Source: Candidatus Vogelbacteria bacterium CG10_big_fil_rev_8_21_14_0_10_51_16 (GTDB lineage Bacteria; Patescibacteriota; Minisyncoccia; Phycocordibacterales; JACRKE01). From it: 24,718 nucleotides of DNA. The notes under the pieces are model-generated. The model was not told the origin of the DNA and did no database searches. It saw nothing but the letters and a program-made list of their open reading frames with translations. Within the stretch, counting starts at the first letter, position 1; each line of letters opens with the position of its first letter. A program made the position numbers and the translations under genes. Of the stretch, positions 15,801-22,485 are shown piece by piece. The stretch spans positions 38,069 through 62,786 of the forward strand of contig PCYI01000025.1 in the NCBI GenBank assembly GCA_002774795.1, written 5' to 3'.

Positions 15801-16757
15801 GGTGATGGGGGCGGCGACTGGCTTGACCAACTTTTACGTGCCCTACAAGCGGCCTGTCAGATTAAGCCGGACCTCGATGTATGTGGTGGCCAAGACACTC
15901 AACCGCCAGGCGACACAAACCCACCCACAAACCCGGGAACACCGCCTAATGTTCTACTAAGCCACGCCCCCACCACTATAAACGGCCTCGCTGGGGCGAC
16001 CGTGACCTGGCTTGGCGACGGCGCCACCGCCTGCCGGGCCGAGAATGGTTGGACGAGTTATGGTTCGACGGGCTCACCACAAGCGGAAGGAGAGGCGGGA
16101 TTTGTGCCTGGAGAAGTAGTGCGAGGGGGGAGCGCTCTTCCGGCCACCTGCGTTGGAGGAGTTTGCAGTGAGCGCGTTTTTTTCCCGAACGTCTTTCGTC
16201 TATCGGTCGAATTCGCCTCGCCGGTAAGCGAGCGGGAACTTCCCGATCAGTCCCGCGCTTTCACCACCACCCTCGCCATGCTTCCAAAGCCACAGAGCAC
16301 ATCCGGGACCCAAGTAACCCAGACCACCGTCTATCGGCCAATTGTAGGCGACACAAACAGTTCGTCCGGCGCATTAAGCTCATCCTCCCTTCGTACCGGC
16401 GATGCGCCAGAGAGGGTCTCTCCTTTACGGGCGGGAGACCTTCTGCGCCTGAACCTAAACGACATTCCTTTCACCTTCACGCTCGGCCCGGAGCACGAGA
16501 ACAGCGCGGGGGTGGTAACAGCGGAGGCTGTTGCTAAACTTATCCGCGACGCCATGGCCCAAGTGAACCCCTTAGCGACGCACCACCGCGAGCTTCAGAG
16601 TTACACCTTCGCCGTGCAAGGAGAGACGCTCGTCATCACCCGCACGGGCGCGAGCGACACCACTCTCTCGACCTTCGCCGAGTACAAGCTCGCCTGTAGC
16701 AACAGCGTGGGGGAGAGCAAGGATGGGATGGTGATCACATTTTCCACAAGTAGATAA
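12852..16757 (+). CDS. Giant secreted or surface protein of the type IV secretion operon
   Basis: A 1301-residue protein. The N-terminus is basic with a hydrophobic core at about 16-31 (LALRIVALLLAVITLS) and an AYA-Q site at 48-51, giving a signal peptide or anchor. Then follow an Ala-rich helical region, long Gln/Gly/Ser-rich stretches (about 475-690), a charged coiled coil (about 730-770, KKKELKELEKQLEGG), a Cys-containing region (VKCKGPLVKGADGRDVCPL), a Pro/Thr-rich linker, and from about 1032 a C-terminal part resembling an Ig-like or PKD-like fold. That part has ATACRAENGW near its start and ACSNSVGESKDGMVITFS at its end, with an insertion between. Cys-and-GW Ig-like domains of this style are common in Parcubacteria secretion-linked proteins. 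It is probably exported and built into, or displayed by, the machine; the exact role is unknown. Confidence 0.85.
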   Translation: MTSLIKKILTVQKRGLALRIVALLLAVITLSMATRSELFIFLREASYAYAQTVDLNSVRQQNESGGGSIGDTVGAIQSMAIGGPVGQGIITTIAQIVNDSFQASLLGGQNSQGVLSRLQSSGGNPLAGLSNGGSANCSPAGPLSPAATQAAKRPAANPAEAARDTTAAAAAVAERTKAATAHSILVFRPTFGNPDDSSRRATTKGVAVEQAVKIDDNESQNKSSLFARILNRIMQAGTAIAHAANTGASMWNGGQNQAVAERSVLPSGEIAVSERIVLLLNIYGAVASELSLLETTPEGDARFSQGTEIMRASLQKLASVYALAPTTNHRFLIEGELATDLTELETLRLGVGETRARDLSGVISMTRTLLDGIRGIPTQPDTDQLAAQSIFATEGAAFHAAMRDIYNLTNDTGEGMPLDNATRTANGIKQVSDEYAEALAEAQRTGNFSSPRFIEAARRMGIMSEQLTQVEAVRDPYGTSGGGGGIEQFQQIASTLSQGGAMPTGATQGLASGLQALNQLSQLQQQGASSGSFTNIMQAISQSGMLGGENAAQLNQAIGAFGQVHQLLTNNQGGAQGLLQGAQQVRNLFRSSPTLAGRGSGGLSDGGGGGGGQIESVPPTTVRETQTAAGRVSSGAGAAAESSKKAADKAGEAQGAGDGTPQAIATLRASGGEGGGGGGTPLSEDLAGSNKGVPVNVLEGTAYFNLVVKIKDIDTQICKHVANIDRIEQLIEQKYFKLDPAAVKEALETKKKELKELEKQLEGGRKDTREEPKSYNPTIGEHVDELKASAFGEARKTVEDAKEGIPERFRDSLVKTFDKMILARQKDTEPAAALRSPFKGTSIDDVKTWEDYMNYIDSRNTPQGAFLAMSDLLNDLETRGELYGLANYTAHQAMPASVKCKGPLVKGADGRDVCPLNLLGVDPEAPNPGAVQVTRVERLVNDGIDDLRTVDTDAEKKKVQEAKGAADRGRTQNPDGGGVPPPSGDGGGDWLDQLLRALQAACQIKPDLDVCGGQDTQPPGDTNPPTNPGTPPNVLLSHAPTTINGLAGATVTWLGDGATACRAENGWTSYGSTGSPQAEGEAGFVPGEVVRGGSALPATCVGGVCSERVFFPNVFRLSVEFASPVSERELPDQSRAFTTTLAMLPKPQSTSGTQVTQTTVYRPIVGDTNSSSGALSSSSLRTGDAPERVSPLRAGDLLRLNLNDIPFTFTLGPEHENSAGVVTAEAVAKLIRDAMAQVNPLATHHRELQSYTFAVQGETLVITRTGASDTTLSTFAEYKLACSNSVGESKDGMVITFSTSR

Positions 16758-16793
16758 TTAGGCAAAAGGCAACACCTCACAAAACTGAGTAAG

Positions 16794-16909
16794 TGTCTTT
16801 GCGAGGTACTCCGAAGCAATCTAGGTTTCTTGCTGTAATACACTGGATTGCTTCGGAGTACCTCGCCACCGCTTATAGCGGGGCCCCGCCAAAGGCGGTG
16901 GCAAAGACA
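16794..16909. repeat. GC-rich hairpin repeat, copy 1
   Basis: The left arm 16794-16824 pairs with 16843-16867 plus 16902-16909. Between those two right-hand pieces a nested hairpin is inserted: GCCACCGC/GCGGTGGC around the perfect 12-bp palindrome GCGGGGCCCCGC (16878-16889). The core word GAAGCAATC resembles a hairpin repeat found in many unrelated bacteria (the GAAGCAATC...GATTGCTTC type), though that comparison is from memory. A second copy lies at the right edge of the window. Confidence 0.85.
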
Positions 16910-16993
16910 GAGCGAGATGTACCGCACTAGTTAGCCGCTCCTTGCTTTTGTAATCAGTTACAGCAAAAGCGTACCGCCCTCTTTCTTGCTATG

Positions 16994-17114
16994 CCAGACC
17001 GTCCGAAAACAACCCTGAAGCGAGGCTTCTTAATTCTTACAATAGCTCCTGTGGCTAATCGTAAGAACTCTTTGCCACAGCAGAAGCCTTGCTTCTTGTT
17101 TTCAGACGGTCTGG
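16994..17114. other. Long hairpin enclosing a potential H-type pseudoknot
   Basis: The outer arms 16994-17030 and 17082-17114 pair almost fully: one C/A mismatch, one G/U pair as RNA, and a 4-nt bulge. Inside, TTCTTAC (17034-17040) pairs with GTAAGAA (17061-17067), and CTGTGGC (17049-17055) pairs with GCCACAG (17074-17080). The two inner stems interleave, as in an H-type pseudoknot with connecting loops of 8, 5 and 6 nt. It lies 154 bp before the VirB6-like start. It could be a structured leader RNA or the folded core of a repeat element. Confidence 0.6.
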
Positions 17115-17179
17115 GAGGGCCAGGGTGGGGTGGGTGGGGTTGTAGTTAAGGCACGTGCAACCAACCTACCCCCTCCCAA

Positions 17180-17201
17180 CCTCCCCCTGGCCAGGGGGAG
17201 G
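17180..17201. repeat. 22-bp perfect palindrome of the TGGCCA family
   Basis: A perfect palindrome with a CTGGCCAG core between C-tracts and G-tracts, matching the ends of the 212-bp element at 11873-12084. It lies 66 bp before the start of the VirB6-like gene. With the two preceding structures it accounts for most of the 16758-17267 gap; no gene is seen there. Confidence 0.8.
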
Positions 17202-17267
17202 GGAGTCAACCAAAGAAGCCTGACAATCACAGACACCCACTTCAACGCTTTTTCCCTTAACATTGCC

Positions 17268-19754
17268 ATGCGCTCATTAAAGCCATACAAAACAGCCATC
17301 ATCTGTATTACCCTGTTTACGACAGGACTGTCTCTGGTGGCGCCAATCGTTGTTCGGGCGCAGGGGGGGGGCATTCCAGGAGTACGCCCGGATGCAATAG
17401 GAATCAGCCTCACCCCTCCTACAGAACGCCCGCCCGTTGGGGCAGTACTTGACCCGAATACAACCCCAACGGGAAGCGCAACGCCTAGTGCTACCAAGGA
17501 CAACGCCAAAGACCCGTACGCAAGCCGGTGCGGTTGGACAAGCATGACGGGCTGTGTCTTGTATGGAGTCTCGGTAATCGTCACCGCTGTTGAGGGGGTT
17601 TTTGGAATAATTGCAAAGATAGCCGAGATGGCCCTCGACCTAGCGGTAAAGTTTGCCATTATCGACCTCAAAGACTACATCGGTGTCGATGGCAAACTTA
17701 ATGAGGTTTGGAAAATTGTCCGCGACTTTTGCAATCTCTTCTTTATCTTTATTCTCCTTTACGTCGGTTTTACGAAAATGCTTGGGCTCGCGGGTGGGCG
17801 GGAGTGGGAAAAGAAGATATTTGCTGTTCTACTCTCAGCTCTCCTTATAAACTTCAGCATGCCTATCGCCCGGGCGACGGTAGACCTCTCAAACATAGTC
17901 TCCGTCCAATTCTACAAGAAGGTCAGCCAAAACTACGCCAAGGGCAACGCCGAAGTGGGAACAGGCGGTTATATCGAATATCTACAGAATAATGCCAAAA
18001 CGGGCATCGCTTGGGTGCTTGTGGAAAATTCACACAAGGCGCGCCAGAAACTCCAAAAAGACATAACCGGCGAGCTTGAGGCGGGTAAGGCTATGGTGAA
18101 CATCCTTCAAAGCGGCCTGTTTGGGATAGTGGTGCTCCTGGCTCTTTCTTTTGTGCTCTTCTTCGGCGCGGCCATTGTCCTTATCCGCGGGCTTGTGCTC
18201 ATTTTTCTAATCGTCCTTTCGCCGGCGCCAGCTCTCCTTTATCATTTCGGCAGAACAAAGCCGTACTATGAGAAGTTCATGAAGACCTTTTTCGACCAGT
18301 GCATTTTTCTGCCTGCTTTTATTTTTACCCTCTATCTTTCTCTGCGGATTGTAATTACGGTCGGAGAACTTGTGGCCGACAAAGACGCCGGCCTTATCGC
18401 TCTTACTGTGAGCTATATAATCGGTCTTGGAGCCATGATGGCCCCCATCGTGATCGCCACCCAGCTCGGCGCGGCGTTTTCAAGCACGGCCATGAATTTC
18501 GCCAAAACGGCCACGGGGTTGGGAGTGGCCGGCGCGGCCGGACTGTTAACCAAAAATCTCACAGGGGAGAGGTCGTGGGCGGGGCGGGCGGGGGCGGCTA
18601 TTAATAGAGCGTCCGGCGGGCGAGTGGGAGCCGCGATGAGCTACATTCCAAGTGGCACCGACCTCATAAATAGGGGAGCGAGCGCGGCTACACTGGGATA
18701 TGCGAGCGGGCTTATGACCACCTCGGAAGAGCGCGGAAAGGCCTATGGCGACTATGTAGCACGTCGAGCCTCAAACACCGATGAAGCCAAACAGAAAGAA
18801 GCGACAAAAAAACGGGTTGCCGACCTCAAAAACATAGGAGCGGCTCAAGGGGTTGGCGACGATGCCAAAAAACACGCCAAGTTTATAAACGGCATGGATA
18901 AGGACGAACAGAAGGCGTACTACAAGGAACTTGACGCCGAAACCAGGAAAAAGGTAGACCAACATCTCTCCCACGAGGCGAGAAACAATATTGGCGCGGA
19001 GCGCCTGGCGGTGATGCGCGGCCGCCCACAAGACCAAGCCGCTCTCTTGGCTGGCATGAAGAAGGATGCCCGCGAGGAGGCCTATAAGAAGCTCGACAAC
19101 GGTAGTAAGATCGCGGTCGAGCGCATGATTCGCGAAAAAATAGCGACCACCACCGACGCAAACGAGAAAGCAAAATACCAGACATTAATTAACGAGATTG
19201 ATGGTTATGACTACGAGACCCGTAAAGGTGCGGTCGCCGTCAGTTTGGAAGGTGACATAGACAAACAGGCCGTACAGCTAGAAAAACTTAGGGAAAACCC
19301 AACTGACCAAGAAGAGTTCTTCCGCTCTCTTAAGCCGGAAGACCAGGCCGAACTACTTAATAAACTCAACGCTTCAGGAGCAGACGGAGTGACCTTGGCA
19401 GACCGCCTTAAAACAACAATCGGTCGGGGCAGAGTTGAAGACCTGGCCAAGCAACAGCAGCGCGGAATATGGATAAACGCCCTCAAAAACCCCGGCGCAA
19501 GTGCCAACGAAATAAAAGAAGCCCTTGGTATCGGCCCAGAATTAGAAAAAGGATTGTCTCCGGAAGAGCTTATCAAGAACCCGACGGTACTCACAAAGCC
19601 CCACGTACTTCCCCATATCACAACCGCCCTTCTCGAAGACCTCCAGAAACTCCCCAATGCAAAAAAACAAGCTGTCAATGCGCAAATCCAGGCGGGTCCA
19701 GCTGACCCAACGGTGCAAACTTGGGTCGGCGCTCATTCGAATTGGAAACCCTGA
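17268..19754 (+). CDS. VirB6/TrbL-like channel protein of the type IV system
   Basis: I start at ATG 17268 (828 residues), because it gives a good signal sequence (KTAIICITLFTTGLSLVAPI, ending VVRAQ); the longer frame from 17130 reads repeat DNA. After a Pro/Thr linker come about six membrane segments, near residues 96-122, 151-171, 183-205, 284-322 (probably two), 343-366 and 375-405. This is the usual plan of VirB6/TrbL inner-membrane proteins that form the translocation channel. From about 415 to the end a long, charged, helical, presumably cytoplasmic tail follows (for example KKHAKFINGMDKDEQKAYYK). Such extended tails are known in large VirB6-like proteins. Assignment rests on topology and neighbours (PrgI, VirB4), not on a conserved motif. 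Confidence 0.8.
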   Translation: MRSLKPYKTAIICITLFTTGLSLVAPIVVRAQGGGIPGVRPDAIGISLTPPTERPPVGAVLDPNTTPTGSATPSATKDNAKDPYASRCGWTSMTGCVLYGVSVIVTAVEGVFGIIAKIAEMALDLAVKFAIIDLKDYIGVDGKLNEVWKIVRDFCNLFFIFILLYVGFTKMLGLAGGREWEKKIFAVLLSALLINFSMPIARATVDLSNIVSVQFYKKVSQNYAKGNAEVGTGGYIEYLQNNAKTGIAWVLVENSHKARQKLQKDITGELEAGKAMVNILQSGLFGIVVLLALSFVLFFGAAIVLIRGLVLIFLIVLSPAPALLYHFGRTKPYYEKFMKTFFDQCIFLPAFIFTLYLSLRIVITVGELVADKDAGLIALTVSYIIGLGAMMAPIVIATQLGAAFSSTAMNFAKTATGLGVAGAAGLLTKNLTGERSWAGRAGAAINRASGGRVGAAMSYIPSGTDLINRGASAATLGYASGLMTTSEERGKAYGDYVARRASNTDEAKQKEATKKRVADLKNIGAAQGVGDDAKKHAKFINGMDKDEQKAYYKELDAETRKKVDQHLSHEARNNIGAERLAVMRGRPQDQAALLAGMKKDAREEAYKKLDNGSKIAVERMIREKIATTTDANEKAKYQTLINEIDGYDYETRKGAVAVSLEGDIDKQAVQLEKLRENPTDQEEFFRSLKPEDQAELLNKLNASGADGVTLADRLKTTIGRGRVEDLAKQQQRGIWINALKNPGASANEIKEALGIGPELEKGLSPEELIKNPTVLTKPHVLPHITTALLEDLQKLPNAKKQAVNAQIQAGPADPTVQTWVGAHSNWKP

Positions 19755-19760
19755 TAATTT

Positions 19761-20387
19761 ATGAACGAAGACTCAAAGTACCAAAAAATATATACTTCCC
19801 TGCCAACCAGACTTCAAGCCGCCATCTTGGGGGCGGACACCACGAGCGCCATTGAGACCATCCACCGCAAACATAAGCTCCACATCGACCAGATGGAACC
19901 CTTGGAAAATCTGACTCTCGATGTTCTCTACGGCATGGTGCGCCCTGATGAGTATGTGAGAAAGGTTGGGGAAGCGCTTGGAGTCGAGGAGCATGAGGCG
20001 GCCTCGATCGCCGTCGACATGAACGCGCTCGTCTTTCAGCCGGTGCGGGCTGAGCTCATGGGTCTTGGGAGTGGAGCGGGAGGCCCGGCCGCCCCAGATG
20101 ATAATGACCCGCAAACCATTCTATCGGAAATCCAGAACCCCACCCCGACACCGCTCTCCGGGCAGTGGAGGAGGGGGGGACAGGAATCTGGAATCTGGAA
20201 TCTGGAATCTGAGGATACCGCACCGTCGACAGAAGAAGCAAAGGTAGAGGTAGAAGATACACAAAAAGGGCAGGCCAAAGAGGTGGAGGTCGCCGACCAG
20301 GCGCCCGCTTCGATTCTCGAAGAGAAGTCCGGGAGGGGCGCTCGGGGCGTCCCTGGGGAGGACCCGTATTTGGAAACTTTAGAGTAA
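19761..20387 (+). CDS. Hypothetical protein with heptad-repeat segment
   Basis: A 208-residue soluble acidic protein from ATG 19761, 6 bp after the VirB6-like stop, so clearly in the operon. Residues 1-95 look folded and helical (LPTRLQAAILGADTTSAIET, then LTLDVLYGMVRPDEYVRKV); the rest is low-complexity and acidic. At residues about 141-151 (ESGIWNLES) the coding DNA consists of four tandem GAATCTG words, the same word found in the element flanks at 21295 and 22031. In helical character and operon position the N-terminal part recalls the small helical proteins at the left of the window, but I see no convincing alignment. Function unknown. Confidence 0.75.
   Translation: MNEDSKYQKIYTSLPTRLQAAILGADTTSAIETIHRKHKLHIDQMEPLENLTLDVLYGMVRPDEYVRKVGEALGVEEHEAASIAVDMNALVFQPVRAELMGLGSGAGGPAAPDDNDPQTILSEIQNPTPTPLSGQWRRGGQESGIWNLESEDTAPSTEEAKVEVEDTQKGQAKEVEVADQAPASILEEKSGRGARGVPGEDPYLETLE
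20183..20212 (+). repeat. Tandem GAATCTG heptads inside a coding sequence
   Basis: Four consecutive copies of the 7-bp word GAATCTG, in frame within the 208-residue protein gene. Copy-number change by one unit would shift the frame. No complementary right-hand array follows nearby. Confidence 0.85.
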
Positions 20388-20870
20388 GAAGGAAGAAGTA
20401 AGAAGAAAAAGGGAAAGGATAATCCAACAAGAGACATGCCGAACCTGCAACAACTACGTTCGTCCCTGCATTTTCGCAATCTTCTCTGCTGGCAAGAGGC
20501 TCATGCTCTAGCCCTTATGGTTTACAAAACGACCGAAAACTTCCCTCGCCAAGAACAGTTCGGCTTGGCAAGCCAGCTCCGTCGGGCGGCCACTTCGGTT
20601 ACATCGAACATCGCTGAGGGGTATGGCCGACAAAGCGTCGCCGACAAACTCCACTTCTATACAATGGCCCGAGGATCACTGCTTGAAATACAGAGTCAAG
20701 TGGTCCTTGCCCGAGATCTCGGTTATCTAAAGATTTCGGAAGAAGAGGAATTCCTTTCTCGCTCAATTCTTGCCCACAAGCTTATTAACGGATTAATTGC
20801 TAAAATGAGGACTAAGCAGTGCTAGCCATTCATCCCAGTTCTTTCCTTTTACTTTTTACTTTTTTCTTTT
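20383..20870 (+). mobile_element. IVS-like element 1: S23 gene flanked by inverted heptad arrays
   Basis: The left array 20383-20417 is made of AGTAAGA/AGGAAGA words. The right array 20841-20870 is made of CTTTCCT/TTTACTT words, which read AAAAGTA on the other strand and are broadly complementary to the left array. Between them lies one S23-family gene. The left array starts within the last codons of the preceding gene (stop at 20387), and the right array ends 4 bp before the prgI start, so the element fills the spacer exactly. Calling it mobile is an inference from the 23S rRNA intervening sequences, which also consist of an S23 gene between complementary arms. Confidence 0.55.
20436..20825 (+). 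CDS. Four-helix-bundle protein, 23S rRNA intervening-sequence (S23) family
   Basis: A 129-residue protein from ATG 20436, normal length for the family. Diagnostic features are visible: FRNLLCWQEAHALALMVYK at the N-terminus, FPRQEQFGLASQLRRAATSV, the signature SNIAEGYGR at about 61-69, and ARGSLLEIQSQVVLARDLGY. The family forms pentameric four-helix bundles and is encoded in 23S rRNA intervening sequences; the Avd accessory protein of diversity-generating retroelements is a relative. No biochemical role is firmly known; nucleic-acid binding through the positive surface is suspected. Here it is free-standing between the 208-residue protein gene and prgI, in the same direction, flanked by complementary heptad arrays. 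It is clearly related to the protein at 22061. Confidence 0.9.
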   Translation: MPNLQQLRSSLHFRNLLCWQEAHALALMVYKTTENFPRQEQFGLASQLRRAATSVTSNIAEGYGRQSVADKLHFYTMARGSLLEIQSQVVLARDLGYLKISEEEEFLSRSILAHKLINGLIAKMRTKQC

Positions 20871-20874
20871 CTGT

Positions 20875-21279
20875 ATGCAATTCCAAGTCCCACAATTTAT
20901 CGAAGTAGAAGACAAAATCGTGGGGCCTTTCACGATTAAACAGCTCGTCTTCCTTTTGGGAGGAGCGGGCGGAGTCTACCTCATCAAGCAGACCGTCCCC
21001 GGCCTACTCGCTTGGCCTCTTATGCTTGTCCTCGCCGTCTTCACTTGGGCGCTTGTATTCTATAAAGTGAACGACCGACCGTTTATTATCACTCTCCAAG
21101 CGGCAGTAAAGTACTACTTTGCGGAGAAACTCTATTTATGGAACAAGCCGGAGCAGAGAGTGTTCCGCGAAATCAAAAAACCGGGGGCATCCATTAAAGA
21201 GTCTGTCGTTCCCACCCTGTCGCGCAACAAGCTAAAAGAGCTTTCCTGGGGATTGGACATTAATGATACGCTAAAATAA
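20875..21279 (+). CDS. prgI: PrgI family protein (VirB3-like inner membrane component)
   Basis: A 134-residue protein from ATG 20875. The N-terminal MQFQVPQFIEVEDKIVGPFT is the PrgI signature, followed by two membrane segments at about 22-38 (KQLVFLLGGAGGVYLI) and 43-63 (LLAWPLMLVLAVFTWALVFY), then a cytoplasmic tail with FYKVNDRPF. PrgI proteins occupy the VirB3 position in Gram-positive and CPR type IV systems and are thought to help dock the VirB4 ATPase at the membrane. Placement directly before the TraC-like and VirB4 genes is canonical. The start abuts a heptad array, with no Shine-Dalgarno sequence. Confidence 0.88.
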   Translation: MQFQVPQFIEVEDKIVGPFTIKQLVFLLGGAGGVYLIKQTVPGLLAWPLMLVLAVFTWALVFYKVNDRPFIITLQAAVKYYFAEKLYLWNKPEQRVFREIKKPGASIKESVVPTLSRNKLKELSWGLDINDTLK

Positions 21280-21294
21280 ATAGAGAGCTGAAAC

Positions 21295-21363
21295 GAATCT
21301 TGAATCTGGAATCTGGAATAACCCACGCATCATTCAAGATTCAGGATTCTAGATTCAAGATTC
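21295..21363. repeat. Empty heptad hairpin of the GAATCTN family (no S23 gene)
   Basis: The left arm 21295-21319 holds GAATCTT/GAATCTG words; the right arm 21332-21363 is their complement (ATTCAAG, ATTCTAG). The outer 18 bp pair with one mismatch, and the loop is only 12 nt. The same word family flanks the S23 gene at 22061, about 700 bp downstream. It fills the spacer between prgI and the TraC-like gene and ends 13 bp before the start codon at 21377. Confidence 0.85.
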
Positions 21364-21376
21364 TTTTAAAAACCTC

Positions 21377-22024
21377 ATGGCCAAAGCTAAAGCGAAAATT
21401 TCTCAAGAGTTTGTGCCGATTGACGAAATCCGCGACGGTATTGTTGTCCTTAAAGACGGCAGTCTTTGTCTGGTTTTGATGGCCTCCTCTCTAAACTTTG
21501 CCCTAAAGTCTGAAGACGAACAACAAGCAATCATCTTCCAGTTTCAAAACTTTTTAAACTCTCTAGACTTTAGCGTGCAGTTTCATATCCAGTCTCGAAA
21601 GCTAGACATCCGTCCCTACCTAGCCACCCTCGAAGAACGTATCGGCAAACAAACACACGACCTCATGAAAATCCAGATTAAGGAGTATATAGGCTTTATC
21701 AAAAACTTTACGGAAACAACGAGCATCATGACAAAAAGTTTTTTTGTGGTCATCCCGTATCAGCCAGCGATTCTCACGGGGAAGAAAAGTAAGGGGTTGC
21801 TTTCGGGACTTTTTGGCAGGCAGTCTAAACAGGAGGCGAGCGCACTCGAAAAACGCACGTTCGAAGAAAACCGCACCCAGATTGAACAGCGGGCAAACGT
21901 GGTCGAGCAAGGCCTCTCTCGTACCGGCGTACGCACCATTCCCTTGGGGACCGAGGAGCTCGTGGAGCTTTATTACAAGATATTCAATCCGGGGGAGCTC
22001 GAGAAACCTATTGCAAACCGGTAG
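21377..22024 (+). CDS. TraC-like protein (VirB4 N-terminal-type subunit)
   Basis: A 215-residue protein from ATG 21377. It begins AKAKISQEFVPIDEIRDGIV and continues LKDGSLCLVLMASSLNFALK and FQNFLNSLDFSVQFHIQSRK. This is the pattern of the N-terminal domain of TraC/VirB4 proteins; the nucleotide-binding domain is absent. A separate TraC-like protein of about this size next to a VirB4 ATPase is, as I recall, common in CPR genomes, so this is probably not a broken gene. It ends at TAG 22022-22024, immediately before IVS-like element 2. It likely works with the downstream VirB4 at the inner membrane. Confidence 0.8.
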   Translation: MAKAKAKISQEFVPIDEIRDGIVVLKDGSLCLVLMASSLNFALKSEDEQQAIIFQFQNFLNSLDFSVQFHIQSRKLDIRPYLATLEERIGKQTHDLMKIQIKEYIGFIKNFTETTSIMTKSFFVVIPYQPAILTGKKSKGLLSGLFGRQSKQEASALEKRTFEENRTQIEQRANVVEQGLSRTGVRTIPLGTEELVELYYKIFNPGELEKPIANR

Positions 22025-22030
22025 GAGGTA

Positions 22031-22473
22031 GAATCTGGAATCTTGAATTTTGAATCTGGAATGATGCAAAAAGAAAAAATTAAAAACTTTACTGATTTGT
22101 ATACTTGGCAAGAAGGCCATAAACTAGTGCTTATGGTATACAAGATTACTAGGGAGTTTCCCAAAGAAGAGCGTTTCGATTTAGTGAGTCAGATGAGAAG
22201 ATGTGCCGTCTCTGTCACTTCCAATATCGCAGAAGGTTTCAGTAGAACTTCTCGAAAAGAAAAAGTGCAATTTTTTTCAATTAGTCATGGGTCCCTCACG
22301 GAGTTACAAAATCAGTTTATGATTTCGCAGGATGTACACTACATCACTGTTGAAATTTTTAGAGAGATCCTGGAACAACTCATGGTCGTTCACAGGTTGC
22401 TCAATGGCTTGCTTCGAACAACTAAACTTTTGTCTGTTCCTCTTCCAGATTCTAGATTCAAGATTCAAGATTC
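22031..22473 (+). mobile_element. IVS-like element 2: S23 gene flanked by inverted GAATCTN arrays
   Basis: The left array 22031-22060 consists of four words (GAATCTG, GAATCTT, GAATTTT, GAATCTG). The right array 22443-22473 is the complement, giving about 27 of 30 matching positions when aligned word by word. The S23 gene starts at the last base of the left array and its last codons are encoded by the right array. The element lies between the TraC-like and VirB4 genes. An empty version with the same words lies at 21295-21363. Mobility is inferred. Confidence 0.6.
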
Positions 22474-22483
22474 AAAACAATAA
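22061..22483 (+). CDS. Four-helix-bundle protein, S23 family, second copy
   Basis: A 140-residue protein starting at ATG 22061 (or 22064); a TTG at 22043 lies inside the repeat array and is unlikely. Family marks: LYTWQEGHKLVLMVYKITRE, FPKEERFDLVSQMRR, SNIAEGFSR at about 56-64, and SHGSLTELQNQF. The core ends near TTKLLS; the final residues (LPDSRFKIQDSKQ) are read from the right-hand repeat array and are an accidental-looking extension. It shares long identical stretches with the copy at 20436 (LMVYK-T/I-T, SVTSNIAEG), so the two are close relatives in different flanks. The stop is 2 bp before the VirB4 start, so it is now part of the operon. Confidence 0.9.
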   Translation: MMQKEKIKNFTDLYTWQEGHKLVLMVYKITREFPKEERFDLVSQMRRCAVSVTSNIAEGFSRTSRKEKVQFFSISHGSLTELQNQFMISQDVHYITVEIFREILEQLMVVHRLLNGLLRTTKLLSVPLPDSRFKIQDSKQ

Positions 22484-22485
22484 CC

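Noticed and set aside
17130..17267. Upstream extension of the VirB6-like frame by 46 residues
   Set aside because: It reads through the TGGCCA palindrome and low-complexity DNA. The ATG at 17268 gives a proper signal sequence.
16758..17267. tRNA or other standard RNA gene in the large gap
   Set aside because: No cloverleaf or TTCGA-type loop is found; the stems are extended inverted repeats. A structured RNA of unknown type remains possible and is listed as a finding.
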